Position numbers and translations under genes: made by a program | Assembly (NCBI GenBank): GCA_963825845.1 | Contig: CAWGVL010000049.1 | Span: 1 to 64,000 of the forward strand | Origin: DASQDN01 sp963825845 | GTDB taxonomy: Bacteria > Acidobacteriota > Terriglobia > Bryobacterales > Bryobacteraceae | Length of the DNA: 64,000 bases | Reading direction: 5' to 3' | In this document: positions 32,513-41,953 of the stretch, one piece after another | How the letters are laid out: every line of letters begins with the position of its first letter | Numbering within the stretch: position 1 is the stretch's first letter | The notes under the pieces: generated by a model | Seen by the model: the letters and a program-made list of their open reading frames with translations, nothing else | Told to the model about the DNA's origin: nothing | The model's database searches: none

Positions 32513-33716
32513 TTAAACGATCTGTTCCTTCTGCGCGTCCCAGGTGACGCGACGCCCGTGCAAGTAGCTCTCCACCGCCATCCGGCACGCAATCGACACG
32601 CGATATCCGAGTTCAAACGGGCAATTCGGCGTCGAGGCGCCGCGAATGGATTCGATGAAGTTCGCGATGTGGCCGGCTGGAGCGCTCCGCGTCTGCCCCA
32701 CCAACTCTGTAGCGTCAGGTCGGTTCACCTTCTGCGGGGCGTAGCGGATTTGTTGACCTCGCGAAATCGTGCCATCGGTGCCAAGCACATCCTCGGTCGT
32801 GCCCAGCGCGGCATTTCCGAACCCGGAATTCCACGTGATCAGCATTTCCTCGGGTTGAACCATGGAGACGCTCATCGTGTCGGGGACTTCGCGGCCGTCT
32901 TTCCACAGATAGACTCCGCCATTGGCCACCACCGACGTCGGTATCTGCAAGTTCAGGACTTTGTACCAGAACGCAATCTGGTGGCACATGTTTTCATAGA
33001 AATTGCCGCCGGAGTAGTCCCAGTAAAATCGCCAATTCACGTAGCGGTTCGCATCAAAGTCGTGCTTCGCGCGCCTCGCCCTGGAATGCGTTCCATAAGA
33101 CGTTCTCCGGGGTCATGTCCGGGTAAACGGGTCGCGACCACTGCGGCTTGCCATGCGGGGTATTCCGGTACATGTGCATATGCAGCGCCGTGATTTTCCC
33201 GAGTTTCTCGGGGGAGGCGAAGGAAAACGCGTCCGTGACGTGCCCGGACGAGCAGGCCTGATGGCCGATTTGAACGATGCGCTTTCCCGCCTTGTGGTAC
33301 GCGGTCCGCATCCGCTTGGCATGCTCAACCGTGAACGCCATCGTTTTTTCCTGGTACACATGCTTGCCGGCATCCAGGGCGGCGACAAAGTGTTCGCAAT
33401 GCAAATGCTGCGGCGTGGCGATCAGCACGGCGTCGATCGATTTGTCGTCGAGAAGCCGGCGATAGTCGTAATACGTCGCGGCGTTTGGAACGAGTTTCTT
33501 CGCATCTTCCAGGCGGCGCGAGTAGATGTCGGAAAAAGCTACGAATTCGACCCCCGGCTGCGAGAGGGCTTCTCGCACGAGTTGGGTACCGCGGTCACCT
33601 GGACCGATGATGCCTAAACGCACCCGGTCATTGGCGCCGAGGACGGTATTCGGCGCGGCGATAGTGGTCGCAAGTCCGGATGCGACGGTTCCGATAAAAC
33701 TGCGTCGGGAACTCAT
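32513..33716 (-). CDS. Gfo/Idh/MocA family oxidoreductase, Tat-exported (one frameshift)
   Basis: About 400 residues after repair. The N-terminus SSRRSFIGTVASGLATTIAA is a Tat signal, followed by the NAD motif GIIGPGDRGTQ, DIYSRRLEDAKKLVPNAATY, AVLIATPQHLHCEHFVAALD and VYQEKTMAFTVEHAKRM (catalytic Lys). The frame breaks near 33050 after FQGEAREA; the other frame continues with NWRFYWDYSGGNFYENMCHQ, GGVYLWKDGREVPDTMSVSM and IACRMAVESYLHGRRVTWD to 32513. It converges on the previous family member; the two are distant paralogues and may act on related sugars. Confidence 0.88.
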
Positions 33717-33804
33717 AGGGTAGTGCCTCTATTCTACTGCGAGTGAGGCGGACACAGCACGCCTTCAGGCGCGTGCGGGGGGCGGCGTCTGGAGCGATGC
33801 GATT

Positions 33805-34158
33805 CTAGGACTCGGCGCGAGCAGCGGGCGAGTAAGTTCGCAACCAGTTTTTCCAGCGAGAGACACGTCCGCGACGTGCTTCACATTCGGCCTGAATAGT
33901 GGCCTCCGCCTGTTGGCGCGACTGCTCGAAGGCCGTATATTGCTCGATGAGCTTTTCCTCGGCAAAATCGATCGCCGCGGCGTATTGCCGGATGTAGTTG
34001 GTGTTGAATACACCTCCCGGCAATTTCTCGAACTCCTCGGTTTCAATCGCGCGAAGGAAACGAGTGCTGATCTTCGTTTTGTCTGAGATCTGTTCGAGCG
34101 AAACGCCTCGTCGTTTCCTGATCTCTTCCAGCCTAAGCATTGTTGTGCTTGACGACAT
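33805..34158 (-). CDS. Helix-turn-helix protein (RodZ-type HTH_25 domain)
   Basis: A 117-residue protein from ATG 34158, chosen because GGGAG lies 7 nt upstream. The first 75 residues form an HTH_25/RodZ-like helix-turn-helix: LRLEEIRKRRGVSLEQISDK, then TKISTRFLRAIETEEFEKLP and GVFNTNYIRQYAAAI. The tail is helical and charged with no membrane segment, so it is not full-length RodZ. It may bind DNA or a cytoskeletal partner. It stands alone between an oxidoreductase and a hydrolase gene. Confidence 0.85.
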   Translation of the reverse strand: MSSSTTMLRLEEIRKRRGVSLEQISDKTKISTRFLRAIETEEFEKLPGGVFNTNYIRQYAAAIDFAEEKLIEQYTAFEQSRQQAEATIQAECEARRGRVSRWKNWLRTYSPAARAES

Positions 34159-34387
34159 GAGCACACTCCCAGGGTCTTATCTTGTTTTCAGGCGGGCATG
34201 ATATCCCGCTCGGGGCGATCTCAGATGTGAAAGGGCCGACAAGATTTATTGGCTATCGTAAGCAACAATAGTACTTCATCAGAATGGTAATGGGAAGCGT
34301 TTCCTAGCCGATAGGTGAGGAATATTTAAGGGCTCAGGCGTTGACAGAACTTGTACTCGGGGTTACGCCTGACTTTCCGGGGGCCGA

Positions 34388-35461
34388 TCATCCCCCCATC
34401 TGGGGTGATCCCGATTTCTCTTCGGCCGTTGCGATCTTCTCTCGGGCCTCGACAAGGTCTTCCCTGTCGGCCTCCGGACGCTCCTGCGCCTTGCGAATCT
34501 CCGGTTCGAAGTTCAGTTCGATCAACACAGGGAAATGGTCCGACTCCGTCTTTTCCAGCCGAGCCATTCGGTTGAACCGGAATGCCCGGGAATGAAACAG
34601 ATGGTCGAGAGGCCACCGGAACAGAGGATGAGATGCGTGAAACGTGTTGCACAGCCCTCGACCGACTCGGGGGTCGAGGAGGCCGCTGATTCGGAGGAAC
34701 AGGCGGGTTGTATGCGACCAGGCGACATCGTTCAGGTCGCCGGTGACAATGACGGGGTACGGTCGCTCCTTGACTTCCTTGGCAACCAAAACGAGTTCCG
34801 CGTCTCGCTCGACCGTGTCTACACCCACATGTGGTGGCCGGGGGTGAATACAGTGAAGTTCGAACTCATCTCCCGTTCGCAGCCGAACAAGACATGTAAA
34901 CGAAGGAACATCCTGCTGCACTCGAAAGCGGACTCGGGGCTCGGAGATGGGCAGGCGCGAATAGAGGAGCATACCGTATGTGTTGCCCAGCGGGCATTTA
35001 ATCGTATACGCGTACTCATCTTCTATCGACCGCAGACAGTGTTCCCAGTACGTGTCGGGCTCCGCGAGAACGATAAGATCGGGCTTCTCTCTCGTGACGA
35101 TGTCAAGGTATGGTTTAACATTCCGATTCGTCATCAGAACGTTCGCGACCAAGACGCTGAGCGTTCGATCCGGGTCGTCCTCGGTCCTTGGAAGGGACTG
35201 CACCCTGCGCAGGGGCGTGTACGCCGACAACTGCCAAAGCTGGTATGCTGTACAAGCCAAAAGGAGGGAGAGGGTCGCGCCCTGCCACGGTCCGTTCTCA
35301 TAACGGAAGAAGAGCGTCAGCATCAGGACTACGGCGAGCGCGGTAATCTGACTTCGGGGAAAATCAAAGAGGCGAATCCACCACGCCTCGTGTTTGATGA
35401 AAGGTAGGGCCGTCGCGAGAATCAAGACCCAGCTGAGTGTAAGCAGCGTTGCTTGTAACAT
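34388..35461 (-). CDS. Endonuclease/exonuclease/phosphatase family membrane protein
   Basis: The 357-residue protein has three N-terminal membrane segments (LLTLSWVLILATALPFI, ALAVVLMLTLFF, LSLLLACTAYQLWQL) and a C-terminal EEP domain. Motifs are LSVLVANVLMTNRN, KPDLIVLAEPD (metal-binding Glu), IVTGDLND (catalytic Asp-x-Asn) and ESDHFPVLIEL (Asp-His). This layout matches membrane-bound YafD/EEP-type proteins that may cleave phosphodiesters or phospholipids outside the cytoplasm. Substrate not known. The stretch 34165-34387 to its right-hand neighbour has no gene. Confidence 0.9.
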   Translation of the reverse strand: MLQATLLTLSWVLILATALPFIKHEAWWIRLFDFPRSQITALAVVLMLTLFFRYENGPWQGATLSLLLACTAYQLWQLSAYTPLRRVQSLPRTEDDPDRTLSVLVANVLMTNRNVKPYLDIVTREKPDLIVLAEPDTYWEHCLRSIEDEYAYTIKCPLGNTYGMLLYSRLPISEPRVRFRVQQDVPSFTCLVRLRTGDEFELHCIHPRPPHVGVDTVERDAELVLVAKEVKERPYPVIVTGDLNDVAWSHTTRLFLRISGLLDPRVGRGLCNTFHASHPLFRWPLDHLFHSRAFRFNRMARLEKTESDHFPVLIELNFEPEIRKAQERPEADREDLVEAREKIATAEEKSGSPQMGG

Positions 35462-35549
35462 TCGTCCCGAGTGTTAGATGCACGGAATGAGCTAATTCGC
35501 GGATCTGATGCGCGTCTCTTCTCGTATAAAGAGTGTTCGGAGATAGTGT

Positions 35550-36852
35550 ATGCGTTACGTATTACTTTTGTTGACAACCGGTCTGATAGCTTCGGCCGCC
35601 GGCAAGTCCGATGCGCCCGGTCAGGTGACGTTCAACCGCGACGTGCTTCCCATCCTACAGAAGAACTGTCAGGGGTGCCATCGACCGGGTGAAGCCGCTC
35701 CGGTCTCATTCCTCACGTACTCGGAGACGCGTCCCTGGGCGAAAGCCATCCGCGAGTCGGTACGTCTCAGGAAGATGCCGCCATGGTTCGCCGACCCGCA
35801 TGTCGGCAAGTTCTCGAACGATCGTTCACTCAGCCCGTCGGAAATCGAGACTCTCGCCAAGTGGGCCGACACCGGGGCGGCCGAAGGGAATCCGAGCGAT
35901 GCTCCTGCTCCAGTGAAGTTTGTTTCCGGGTGGAATATCGGCGTGCCTGATATGGTCGATCGAAATGCCCAAGCCGTACCAAGTTGCCGCAAAAGGGACC
36001 ATCGATTACACCTACTACGTAATCCCGACCGGCCTCACCGATGACAAATGGGTCCAATTCGCGGAGGTGCGGCCTGGAAATCGTAAAGTCGTCCACCACG
36101 TGATCGCGTTCATCCGGGAACCGGGATCGAAATGGATGAAGGATGCCGTTCCAGGTGAGCCGTTTGTGCCCAAAAAGGAAGCCGGAGAGTCCAGGAATGG
36201 CGGCGGCGGGTTCGGAGGTCAGTTCCTTGTGGGCTACGCGCCGGGGACAATTCCGGACATTCTGGAACCGGGTCAGGCACGACTCGTGAAGGCCGGCTCC
36301 GACATCGTACTGCAGATGCACTATACAGCGAATGGCACGGAGCAGGTTGACCAATCGAAGGTCGGAATCATCTTCGCGAAAGAACCGCCCAAACAGCGCG
36401 TCGTTACCCTTGCGGCGATGGACACGAAGTTCGTCATACCGGCCGGCGCAGATAACTATAAGGTAGAGTCGCAACTCACGCTCCAGGAGGACACGACGAT
36501 CACGGGTCTGCTTCCTCACATGCACTTGCGCGGGAAGGCATTCGAATACCGGGTGGTATACCCGACGGGCGAAACGCAGGAACTACTGCGCGTGCCGAAA
36601 TACGATTTCTCATGGCAACTCACGTACATTCCCGTGAAACCGATTGTTCTGCCGAAGGGGAGCCGGATCGAATGCACCGCGTGGTTCGATAATTCTCCGA
36701 ACAACCCGAATAATCCCGACCCGAAAACCGAAGTCCGGTTTGGCGAGCAGAGCTGGGAAGAAATGATGATCGGCTTCTTCCACACGACGCTCGATCCGAA
36801 AATGGACCCCGCCGATCTGGTTCGAGCGAAGAAACCCGCGAAAGCAGATTGA
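35550..36852 (+). CDS. Cytochrome c - copper monooxygenase-like fusion (one frameshift)
   Basis: About 430 residues after repair. A signal peptide (MRYVLLLLTTGLIASAAGKS) leads a cytochrome domain with haem motif CQGCH (ILQKNCQGCHRPGEAAPVSF, then LRKMPPWFADPHVGKFSND). The frame shifts near 35950. The following domain resembles the ascorbate-dependent Cu type II monooxygenases (PHM/DBM): NRKVVHHVIAFI with paired His, DIVLQMHYTANG and GLLPHMHLRGKAFEYRV with His-x-His, all potential copper ligands. Such haem-copper fusions are typical of soil Acidobacteriota and are exported. Substrate unknown. The stop overlaps the start region of the next, related cytochrome gene. Confidence 0.85.
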
Positions 36853-36860
36853 TTGTCTCG

Positions 36861-37502
36861 ATGCGGTGGTTGACGTTTGCCCTGGCGCTTCCCGCGATCG
36901 TGCAGGCGCATGATCCGATCTCAACGAAGCTGACTTGGGCTCAGGAGATCTCGCGCATCGTATATAAGCGATGCGTGGGCTGCCACCGTCCGGAGGGCAA
37001 GTCTCCGATGTCCCTTTTGACGTATGAGGATGCTCGCCCGTGGGCAAAGGCTATTAAGGAGCAGGTTCTGAACCGCCAGATGCCGCCCTGGGGAGCCGTC
37101 AAGGGCTTTGGCGACTTCAGCAACGACGCCAGCCTTACCCAAGATGAGATGAATCGCATTGCCGAATGGGTGGAGGGCGGCGCACCCGAAGGCGACACGA
37201 TTTATCTGCCTCCGACTCCGAAACCCGTGCCCGCGCCCGCGCTGCCGCGAGGAGTACACACGCGAACCGTCATCGGGCCCGTGACACTCCTCGGGATCCG
37301 TCCCATGATATCCGCGGAATCCACACAGGTCGTAGCTCACTTGCCGGATGGATCTACCATTCCGCTTCTTTGGCTAAGAAACTACAAGGCTGCTTGGAAT
37401 CGGACGTTTGTATACCGTGAGCCGGTTATCCTTCCCCGTGGCGTGCGAATCGAAGCCAATCCCCGGGTTCGTTTCGAATTTCTGATCCAGAACCCTAAAT
37501 AG
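36861..37502 (+). CDS. Secreted cytochrome c-like protein
   Basis: From ATG 36861 the protein has 213 residues with a short signal peptide (MRWLTFALALPAIVQAHDPI). One haem motif CVGCH lies in RIVYKRCVGCHRPEGKSPMS, followed by LTYEDARPWAKAIKEQVLNR and RQMPPWGAVKGFGDFSNDA. That segment is clearly a duplicate of the cytochrome domain in the preceding fusion gene, but here the Cu domain is replaced by a short Pro-rich linker and a small beta domain. An in-frame TTG at 36849 would overlap the upstream stop. Probably an electron carrier or partner for the fusion protein. Confidence 0.85.
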   Translation: MRWLTFALALPAIVQAHDPISTKLTWAQEISRIVYKRCVGCHRPEGKSPMSLLTYEDARPWAKAIKEQVLNRQMPPWGAVKGFGDFSNDASLTQDEMNRIAEWVEGGAPEGDTIYLPPTPKPVPAPALPRGVHTRTVIGPVTLLGIRPMISAESTQVVAHLPDGSTIPLLWLRNYKAAWNRTFVYREPVILPRGVRIEANPRVRFEFLIQNPK

Positions 37503-38346
37503 CCACTACCGGCACATTGAAGGCAGCCGTATTGACCACACCCTTGCGCTGGAACTGCACCCAGACGCGGTGAATGCCAGGTCGCGGGAAGATCAGGTTG
37601 AATTGAACGCTCGGGGAACGGTCTTCCCACGCAGGGTGCTGGTGCACCAGATCGATCAAATCAGAACTGGCGGCGAGCAGGTGTCCCCACGCGCCGAGGT
37701 ACTGTTCCAATCCGTCGGGCGGATCGAGCTCGAAAAACATCATTGTCTTCTTTCCGGCCAACGGCTGCTCCGGCTCCAGGCGCAGCGATACTCGAACGTT
37801 CTCAGCCTGTTTTGGCAGCAGGTCTGGATGCAGGTTCGCTGAAGGACCGGCACCTTGCAGGAACAGCGTTTTGGCCGTCATTTGGGGCGTCGCGCCTTCG
37901 GGATAGAAATCGCAGAGCAGACGATACATCCCGCCGTGAGGAAGAACAGTCCGGTAAACGAAGGATCCGTCGCTTTGCGGCTCGGGATGTTCGTGGCGAA
38001 ATATAGACAAGTCCTTGCTGATGATGAAGAAGTGGAGCAACTTCTCATGGATTAGTTGAAGTTTGGCGGCTTCCCTGCCCTCAGGCTTCGAAACAAGGAG
38101 GCGGATGGTCAGCGGCACCCCGGGCCGGGGAGCACGCGGGGTCACTGACATCGACACGGGATACTCAACTGGGTCGGGAATGCCGGCGACGAGCGCCATC
38201 CCGCATTTTCGGCAGCGAGCGGGCTTGGGTGACCGAACATCCGGATCCATGGGACACACCCATTGGACGCGGGCCTGCTGTGCGCGAGCCGCGGCCCCTA
38301 CCACAAGGCTAAGCGCAGCACGTCGCGTGAGGGATCCGGAACCCAT
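37495..38346 (-). CDS. Exported heavy-metal-binding-domain protein
   Basis: A 283-residue protein with a Tat-like start (SLTRRAALSLVVGAAARAQQ). It then has a heavy-metal-binding domain CPMDPDV...CRKCGMALV (two Cys pairs, also found on copper ATPases and CusB adaptors). The rest is predicted beta sandwich with many His in the middle (FIISKDLSIFRHEHPEPQSD, DLIDLVHQHPAWED). It is likely a periplasmic copper or other metal sequestering protein. It converges on the cytochrome gene with an 8-bp overlap, next to two likely copper/haem enzymes. Confidence 0.8.
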   Translation of the reverse strand: MGSGSLTRRAALSLVVGAAARAQQARVQWVCPMDPDVRSPKPARCRKCGMALVAGIPDPVEYPVSMSVTPRAPRPGVPLTIRLLVSKPEGREAAKLQLIHEKLLHFFIISKDLSIFRHEHPEPQSDGSFVYRTVLPHGGMYRLLCDFYPEGATPQMTAKTLFLQGAGPSANLHPDLLPKQAENVRVSLRLEPEQPLAGKKTMMFFELDPPDGLEQYLGAWGHLLAASSDLIDLVHQHPAWEDRSPSVQFNLIFPRPGIHRVWVQFQRKGVVNTAAFNVPVVAI

Positions 38347-38358
38347 ACAGTCATCAGC

Positions 38359-39924
38359 TCAGTCAGCGGTGGCGTACCGGCGGAAGAAGCTCTCCTTTTG
38401 CCACTGCGGCCGTGACGAGCGGTTAGCGACGTCCTCAACAAATGTACTTACGATTCGATTGAACTGGGCGGCCGCTTCCAATTCGACCGGCTGTTGCAGG
38501 TCATCGGACGGCGCGTGATACCGCTCTCGTCTCCAGGCGTTCATCACGTCGGCTTCAGGTGTATTGGGGTACGCATGAAACTTGAACGTGATTGCCGGAA
38601 TACCTCGTCGAATGAAGCTGTATTGGTCACTCCGGATAAACAGGTTGCGAGCGGGCTCCGGGTCCCGCTCGGCTTTTACTTGAAACTTTGCAGCGACAGC
38701 GGCGAACTCCGGACCGAGATTCGATTCGTCCATTCCGAATACCGTCAGCGCCTTCAAAGGAATGATCGGAAGGTACATGTCGAGGTTTATGTTGGCGACG
38801 ATGTCCGACGCGGGAACGGTTGGATGCGCGGCGAAGTGTTTCGTTCCCATCAATCCACCTTCTTCTCCGGTCGCGGCCACGAACACGACGGTGCGCTTCA
38901 GCTTCTTTTTGGATAATGCATTCGCCACCTCGAGAACGCTTGCCACACCGGACGCGTTATCCATCGCGCCGTTGTAGAGGGCGTCACCTTTAATAGCGCC
39001 TCCGATGCCGAGGTGATCGAGATGAGCGGAGATGACGATGGTTTCCTTTGTCGCTCCAGGCAGTACGCCAACTACGTTGTGGCTGCTTGCCGGGGTGATG
39101 CTGAAGACCGTGTTGGCACGAACCTTGCCTTTTACCGCGAAGTGAGGGAGGGGCTTGTTCGACCGGTGAAGCGCGAGGATCGACTCGACCGTTTGCCCGC
39201 TGCCCTGAAGAAAGATATCTGCGTGCTGTGGGTTGACACTGACCGAGACCCGCGATCCCGCGTTGTCGATCAGAGCTGGTTCAGTGAGCGCAATCGCCGG
39301 ATTCAACCGCGCCAACGTGGACCGCGCCCAGGGAATATCGGAGGAACGTGGATCGCTGAACGACATCGTCCCGATCGCGCCGGCATTCTTCAGATTCTTC
39401 CAACGCTCGGCCACGGACTGCGCATGCGCCGCGAGGGGAGCCGGAAGGTTTGAAGGCGCACCGGAAAGGTAGAAGGCGACCTTGCCTCTTAAATCGACTC
39501 CCGCAAGGTCATCGATATTCGCCTCGGGGATTTTCAACCCATGTCCGATGAACACAACCTCGGCATCCACTTTGCCGGGGCGATCGATGCGGATATTGAG
39601 ATTGGCTTCTTCGCCTAACTTGATCTTCCGGGGAATTCCGTCAACGACGAACTCGAGAGATGAAGAGGGTTCATCGAGAATGCGACTCTCCATCGCGACC
39701 GGTTGCGCATACCCGCCCCTTGTACCGCCTGGCTTCAACCCTATCTGCTCGAATTTGGCGGCGACGTACTCGGCCGCCTTGTTGTACCCGGGTGTCCCGG
39801 GACGTCGGCCTTCCATTGCGTCGCTGGCGAGAGACTCGACATGGGACCACCACGCCTGGGCTTCCGGGGAACGGTCGGCCGCAACGAGGCATGCGGCTCC
39901 AAGAAGAAATGCGATTGGTTTCAT
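38359..39924 (-). CDS. M28 family metallopeptidase
   Basis: The start is set at ATG 39924, which gives a signal peptide (MKPIAFLLGAACLVAADRSP) and 521 residues; the frame extends to 39969. A PA-like insert lies at about residues 130-290. The zinc peptidase core follows: VISAHLDHLGIG (His and Asp ligands), YNGAMDNASGVASVLEVANA (bridging Asp), FVAATGEEGGLMGTKHFAAH (catalytic Glu-Glu), DMYLPI region and a late His near FKFHAYPNTPEADVMN. It cuts amino acids or dipeptides from peptide ends outside the cytoplasm. It stands alone on this strand. Confidence 0.93.
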   Translation of the reverse strand: MKPIAFLLGAACLVAADRSPEAQAWWSHVESLASDAMEGRRPGTPGYNKAAEYVAAKFEQIGLKPGGTRGGYAQPVAMESRILDEPSSSLEFVVDGIPRKIKLGEEANLNIRIDRPGKVDAEVVFIGHGLKIPEANIDDLAGVDLRGKVAFYLSGAPSNLPAPLAAHAQSVAERWKNLKNAGAIGTMSFSDPRSSDIPWARSTLARLNPAIALTEPALIDNAGSRVSVSVNPQHADIFLQGSGQTVESILALHRSNKPLPHFAVKGKVRANTVFSITPASSHNVVGVLPGATKETIVISAHLDHLGIGGAIKGDALYNGAMDNASGVASVLEVANALSKKKLKRTVVFVAATGEEGGLMGTKHFAAHPTVPASDIVANINLDMYLPIIPLKALTVFGMDESNLGPEFAAVAAKFQVKAERDPEPARNLFIRSDQYSFIRRGIPAITFKFHAYPNTPEADVMNAWRRERYHAPSDDLQQPVELEAAAQFNRIVSTFVEDVANRSSRPQWQKESFFRRYATAD

Positions 39925-39990
39925 GAGTCTGTTCGGTCTATCTTGAGTTGACGTGGCCATGCCTGACATGGGTACCGGACGCCGGTCGTT

Positions 39991-40092
39991 TCAATAGTAG
40001 TCGGCGCAACTCATGTAATAGCCGCACACTTCGCACAACAACTTGCATTTGCGCGGGGTTAGCCTGGTATCGCAACGCGGACAGAACAACAT
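39991..40092 (-). CDS. 33-residue zinc-ribbon microprotein
   Basis: A short frame between the peptidase and truA reads MLFCPRCDTRLTPRKCKLL then CEVCGYYMSCADYY and stop at 39991. Two C-x-x-C pairs 16 residues apart, plus one Cys between them, make a zinc ribbon. AGGAG stands 3-4 nt before the ATG; an in-frame TTG 20 codons upstream would add an acidic N-terminus. The remembered pattern of small Cys-rich proteins ending in GYYMSC-type tails supports it, but I have no alignment. It may act as an RNA- or protein-binding adaptor near the translation gene truA. Confidence 0.55.
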   Translation of the reverse strand: MLFCPRCDTRLTPRKCKLLCEVCGYYMSCADYY

Positions 40093-40173
40093 CGGCTCCT
40101 GCTCGCTATCTGGCGGGGTGATTTCTTCTCTAACCTTGGTTTCTTCTCTCAAAATGCGAGGATAACATTCCCG

Positions 40174-40932
40174 TCAGTCGGGATATACCACCCGTTCGAG
40201 GAAAAGCCCGGCCGCGGGAGCCGTCCATGCGGCAACGTCGTGCTTCGGATCGCACCGCCCGTCCAACAAGGTGTGAAATTCTTCGACCGACAGTTCTCGT
40301 TTACCGACTTTGACCAGTACGCCCGCGATTCTTCGCACCATCCGCCATAGAAAATGCGAAGCCTCGATGCGGAACAGCACCATATCCCCGTCGTCTTCGA
40401 CCGCCGCCGAATCCACGACTACGATGGTCGACTCGCCGGGCTTCGACGGATCGGGCGCGCGGAAGCACACGAAATCATGGCGCCCCGCCAGCCGGCTCGC
40501 CGCGTCAGACATGGAAGCGATGTCGAGCGGTTCCTTTACCCACCAGACATATTTCTTTTCAAAAGCGCGTTTGCGCCGGGAGATCTGGTACACGTACGAT
40601 CGCCGGAGCGCATCATGCCTCGCGTGAAACCGGTTGTCGATGGGGTCAACCCGCAACACGGCGATATCCCCCGGCAGTTCGGCATTCATCGCGCGACGCA
40701 GTTCCTCGGGGCGCGGCGCTGATCTTACATTGGCGCGGAGATGGGCCACTTGTGCAAGGGCGTGAACCCCGGCATCGGTTCGACCCGATCCGTGGAGGTC
40801 AACCTCGGTTTCGAGAAATCCCTCCGCCGCCCGGCGCACTTCTCCCCCAACGGTCCGCGCGTTCTTCTGCTCCTGCCAGCCGCTGTATCGTGTTCCGTCG
40901 TACTCGAGTATGACTTTCCAGGTCCTGAGCAC
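40174..40932 (-). CDS. truA: tRNA pseudouridine synthase A
   Basis: The 252-residue protein turns uridines 38-40 of tRNA anticodon arms into pseudouridine. It shows the TruA marks: VILEYDGTRYSGWQEQ at the start, the catalytic Asp in GSGRTDAGVHALAQVA, ARHDALRRSYVYQI, and the C-terminal SHFLWRMVRRIAGVLVKVG. Length is normal. It follows the 99-residue zinc-ribbon gene by 3 bp (40936 stop to 40932 start), so the two are probably co-transcribed. Confidence 0.97.
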   Translation of the reverse strand: MLRTWKVILEYDGTRYSGWQEQKNARTVGGEVRRAAEGFLETEVDLHGSGRTDAGVHALAQVAHLRANVRSAPRPEELRRAMNAELPGDIAVLRVDPIDNRFHARHDALRRSYVYQISRRKRAFEKKYVWWVKEPLDIASMSDAASRLAGRHDFVCFRAPDPSKPGESTIVVVDSAAVEDDGDMVLFRIEASHFLWRMVRRIAGVLVKVGKRELSVEEFHTLLDGRCDPKHDVAAWTAPAAGLFLERVVYPD

Positions 40933-40935
40933 TGG

Positions 40936-41235
40936 CTACAGATCGATGTCACGCTTTTGCGGGCCCGTATCAGGCGATTCTTTGGCCTGTTTGAGAAGCT
41001 CGTCGAACTTCTTGTCGAGAATCGACTGGCGTGACTTTTGATCCGCGAATGACTTCTGAAAGATTTCTTCGCGTTTCGCCGCCTCGCCCTTCAGCGCCCT
41101 TGCGGCCACACCGAGATCTTCAATTGCGGGCGGCTTTTCCGGCAGCTTGTGACTGAGGACCACTCCGGTTTCGCGGTCGACCCGGAGCGCCGCATGACAG
41201 CAGGGACACGCGACATCAACGACTTCATTCGCCAT
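40936..41235 (-). CDS. Small zinc-ribbon protein with helical tail
   Basis: A 99-residue protein. Residues 1-35 contain CPCCHAALRVD followed by a beta-turn region, a half zinc-ribbon seen at the N-terminus of many small conserved Acidobacteriota proteins. The rest is charged and helical (AKREEIFQKSFADQKSRQSI, LDKKFDELLKQAKESPD), probably a coiled coil. No catalytic motif. It lies just upstream of truA and downstream of a methyltransferase on the same strand. Function unknown. Confidence 0.7.
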   Translation of the reverse strand: MANEVVDVACPCCHAALRVDRETGVVLSHKLPEKPPAIEDLGVAARALKGEAAKREEIFQKSFADQKSRQSILDKKFDELLKQAKESPDTGPQKRDIDL

Positions 41236-41253
41236 ATGAGAATCGTAGCGCGC

Positions 41254-41910
41254 TTAGGGGCGGGCGACGAGAGTGATCCGGAACGCCGGGCGATAGACTC
41301 GAGTTTGGACGTCGCGCAACCCCGCCTGGTCGGCGAGCATTTTCAGTTCGGCGGGCCTGAAGGCTGCCTGCACTGAAATGGGACCATCGTGAATTGTGAT
41401 CGCGTCCCAGTGGAGAAGCCATTTTGTCGCAGGCAGGAAGTAATAAGCGAGCGCATGGCGTTCCAAATCGTTCACAACCACTGCGACGCGCGCGATCTCC
41501 CGAAACCCTAAGAGGAGATGCTTTACCTGATCATCTGTGAAGTGGTGCAGGAAGAGCGAGCAGTGGACTATGTCGTAGCTCTTCGCCCGAAACGGGAGAC
41601 CGAAAGCGTCTCCGACGACCTTCGGTGACTGCGCGGCCCGCAGATGGTGAATTTTGGCATCGAGCGAAGTAACCTCGGCTAACGGGTACTGCGATCGGAT
41701 GACATCCGCTGTATCGCCCGACGCTGCGCCGACATCCAGAACACTAAACGGACCGTTCGGCGCGACCGTTCTCAGCGCCTTGCGGGTTGCTTCGTGCCCG
41801 CCCAGGTACCGGTTGATACGGACAAGATCGTGGAGGCTCCGCTTACCCGCCTCGGGGGTCTGCTCGTCGAGGATTTCGTGTTCGATTATCCGCCGGGAAC
41901 TCGTAAACAT
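41254..41910 (-). CDS. Class I SAM-dependent methyltransferase
   Basis: From ATG 41910 the protein has 218 residues; the open frame further upstream is antisense to the thymidine kinase gene. It shows SAM motif I in FSVLDVGAASGDTADVI, motif II-like VTSLDAK, and the post-motif YDIVHCSLFLHHFTDDQVKH. The C-terminus ends RVYRPAFRITLVARP. Similar proteins methylate polyketide- or quinone-like small molecules; the substrate cannot be named. It is divergent from tdk across only about 40 bp. Confidence 0.88.
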   Translation of the reverse strand: MFTSSRRIIEHEILDEQTPEAGKRSLHDLVRINRYLGGHEATRKALRTVAPNGPFSVLDVGAASGDTADVIRSQYPLAEVTSLDAKIHHLRAAQSPKVVGDAFGLPFRAKSYDIVHCSLFLHHFTDDQVKHLLLGFREIARVAVVVNDLERHALAYYFLPATKWLLHWDAITIHDGPISVQAAFRPAELKMLADQAGLRDVQTRVYRPAFRITLVARP

Positions 41911-41953
41911 GATGTTACGATCGAAGTTCCCTATGGAGTTTGTAGCAGGCAAT

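Noticed and set aside
41654..41953. Upstream extension of thymidine kinase
   Set aside because: Antisense to the methyltransferase gene; the family start is at 41954.
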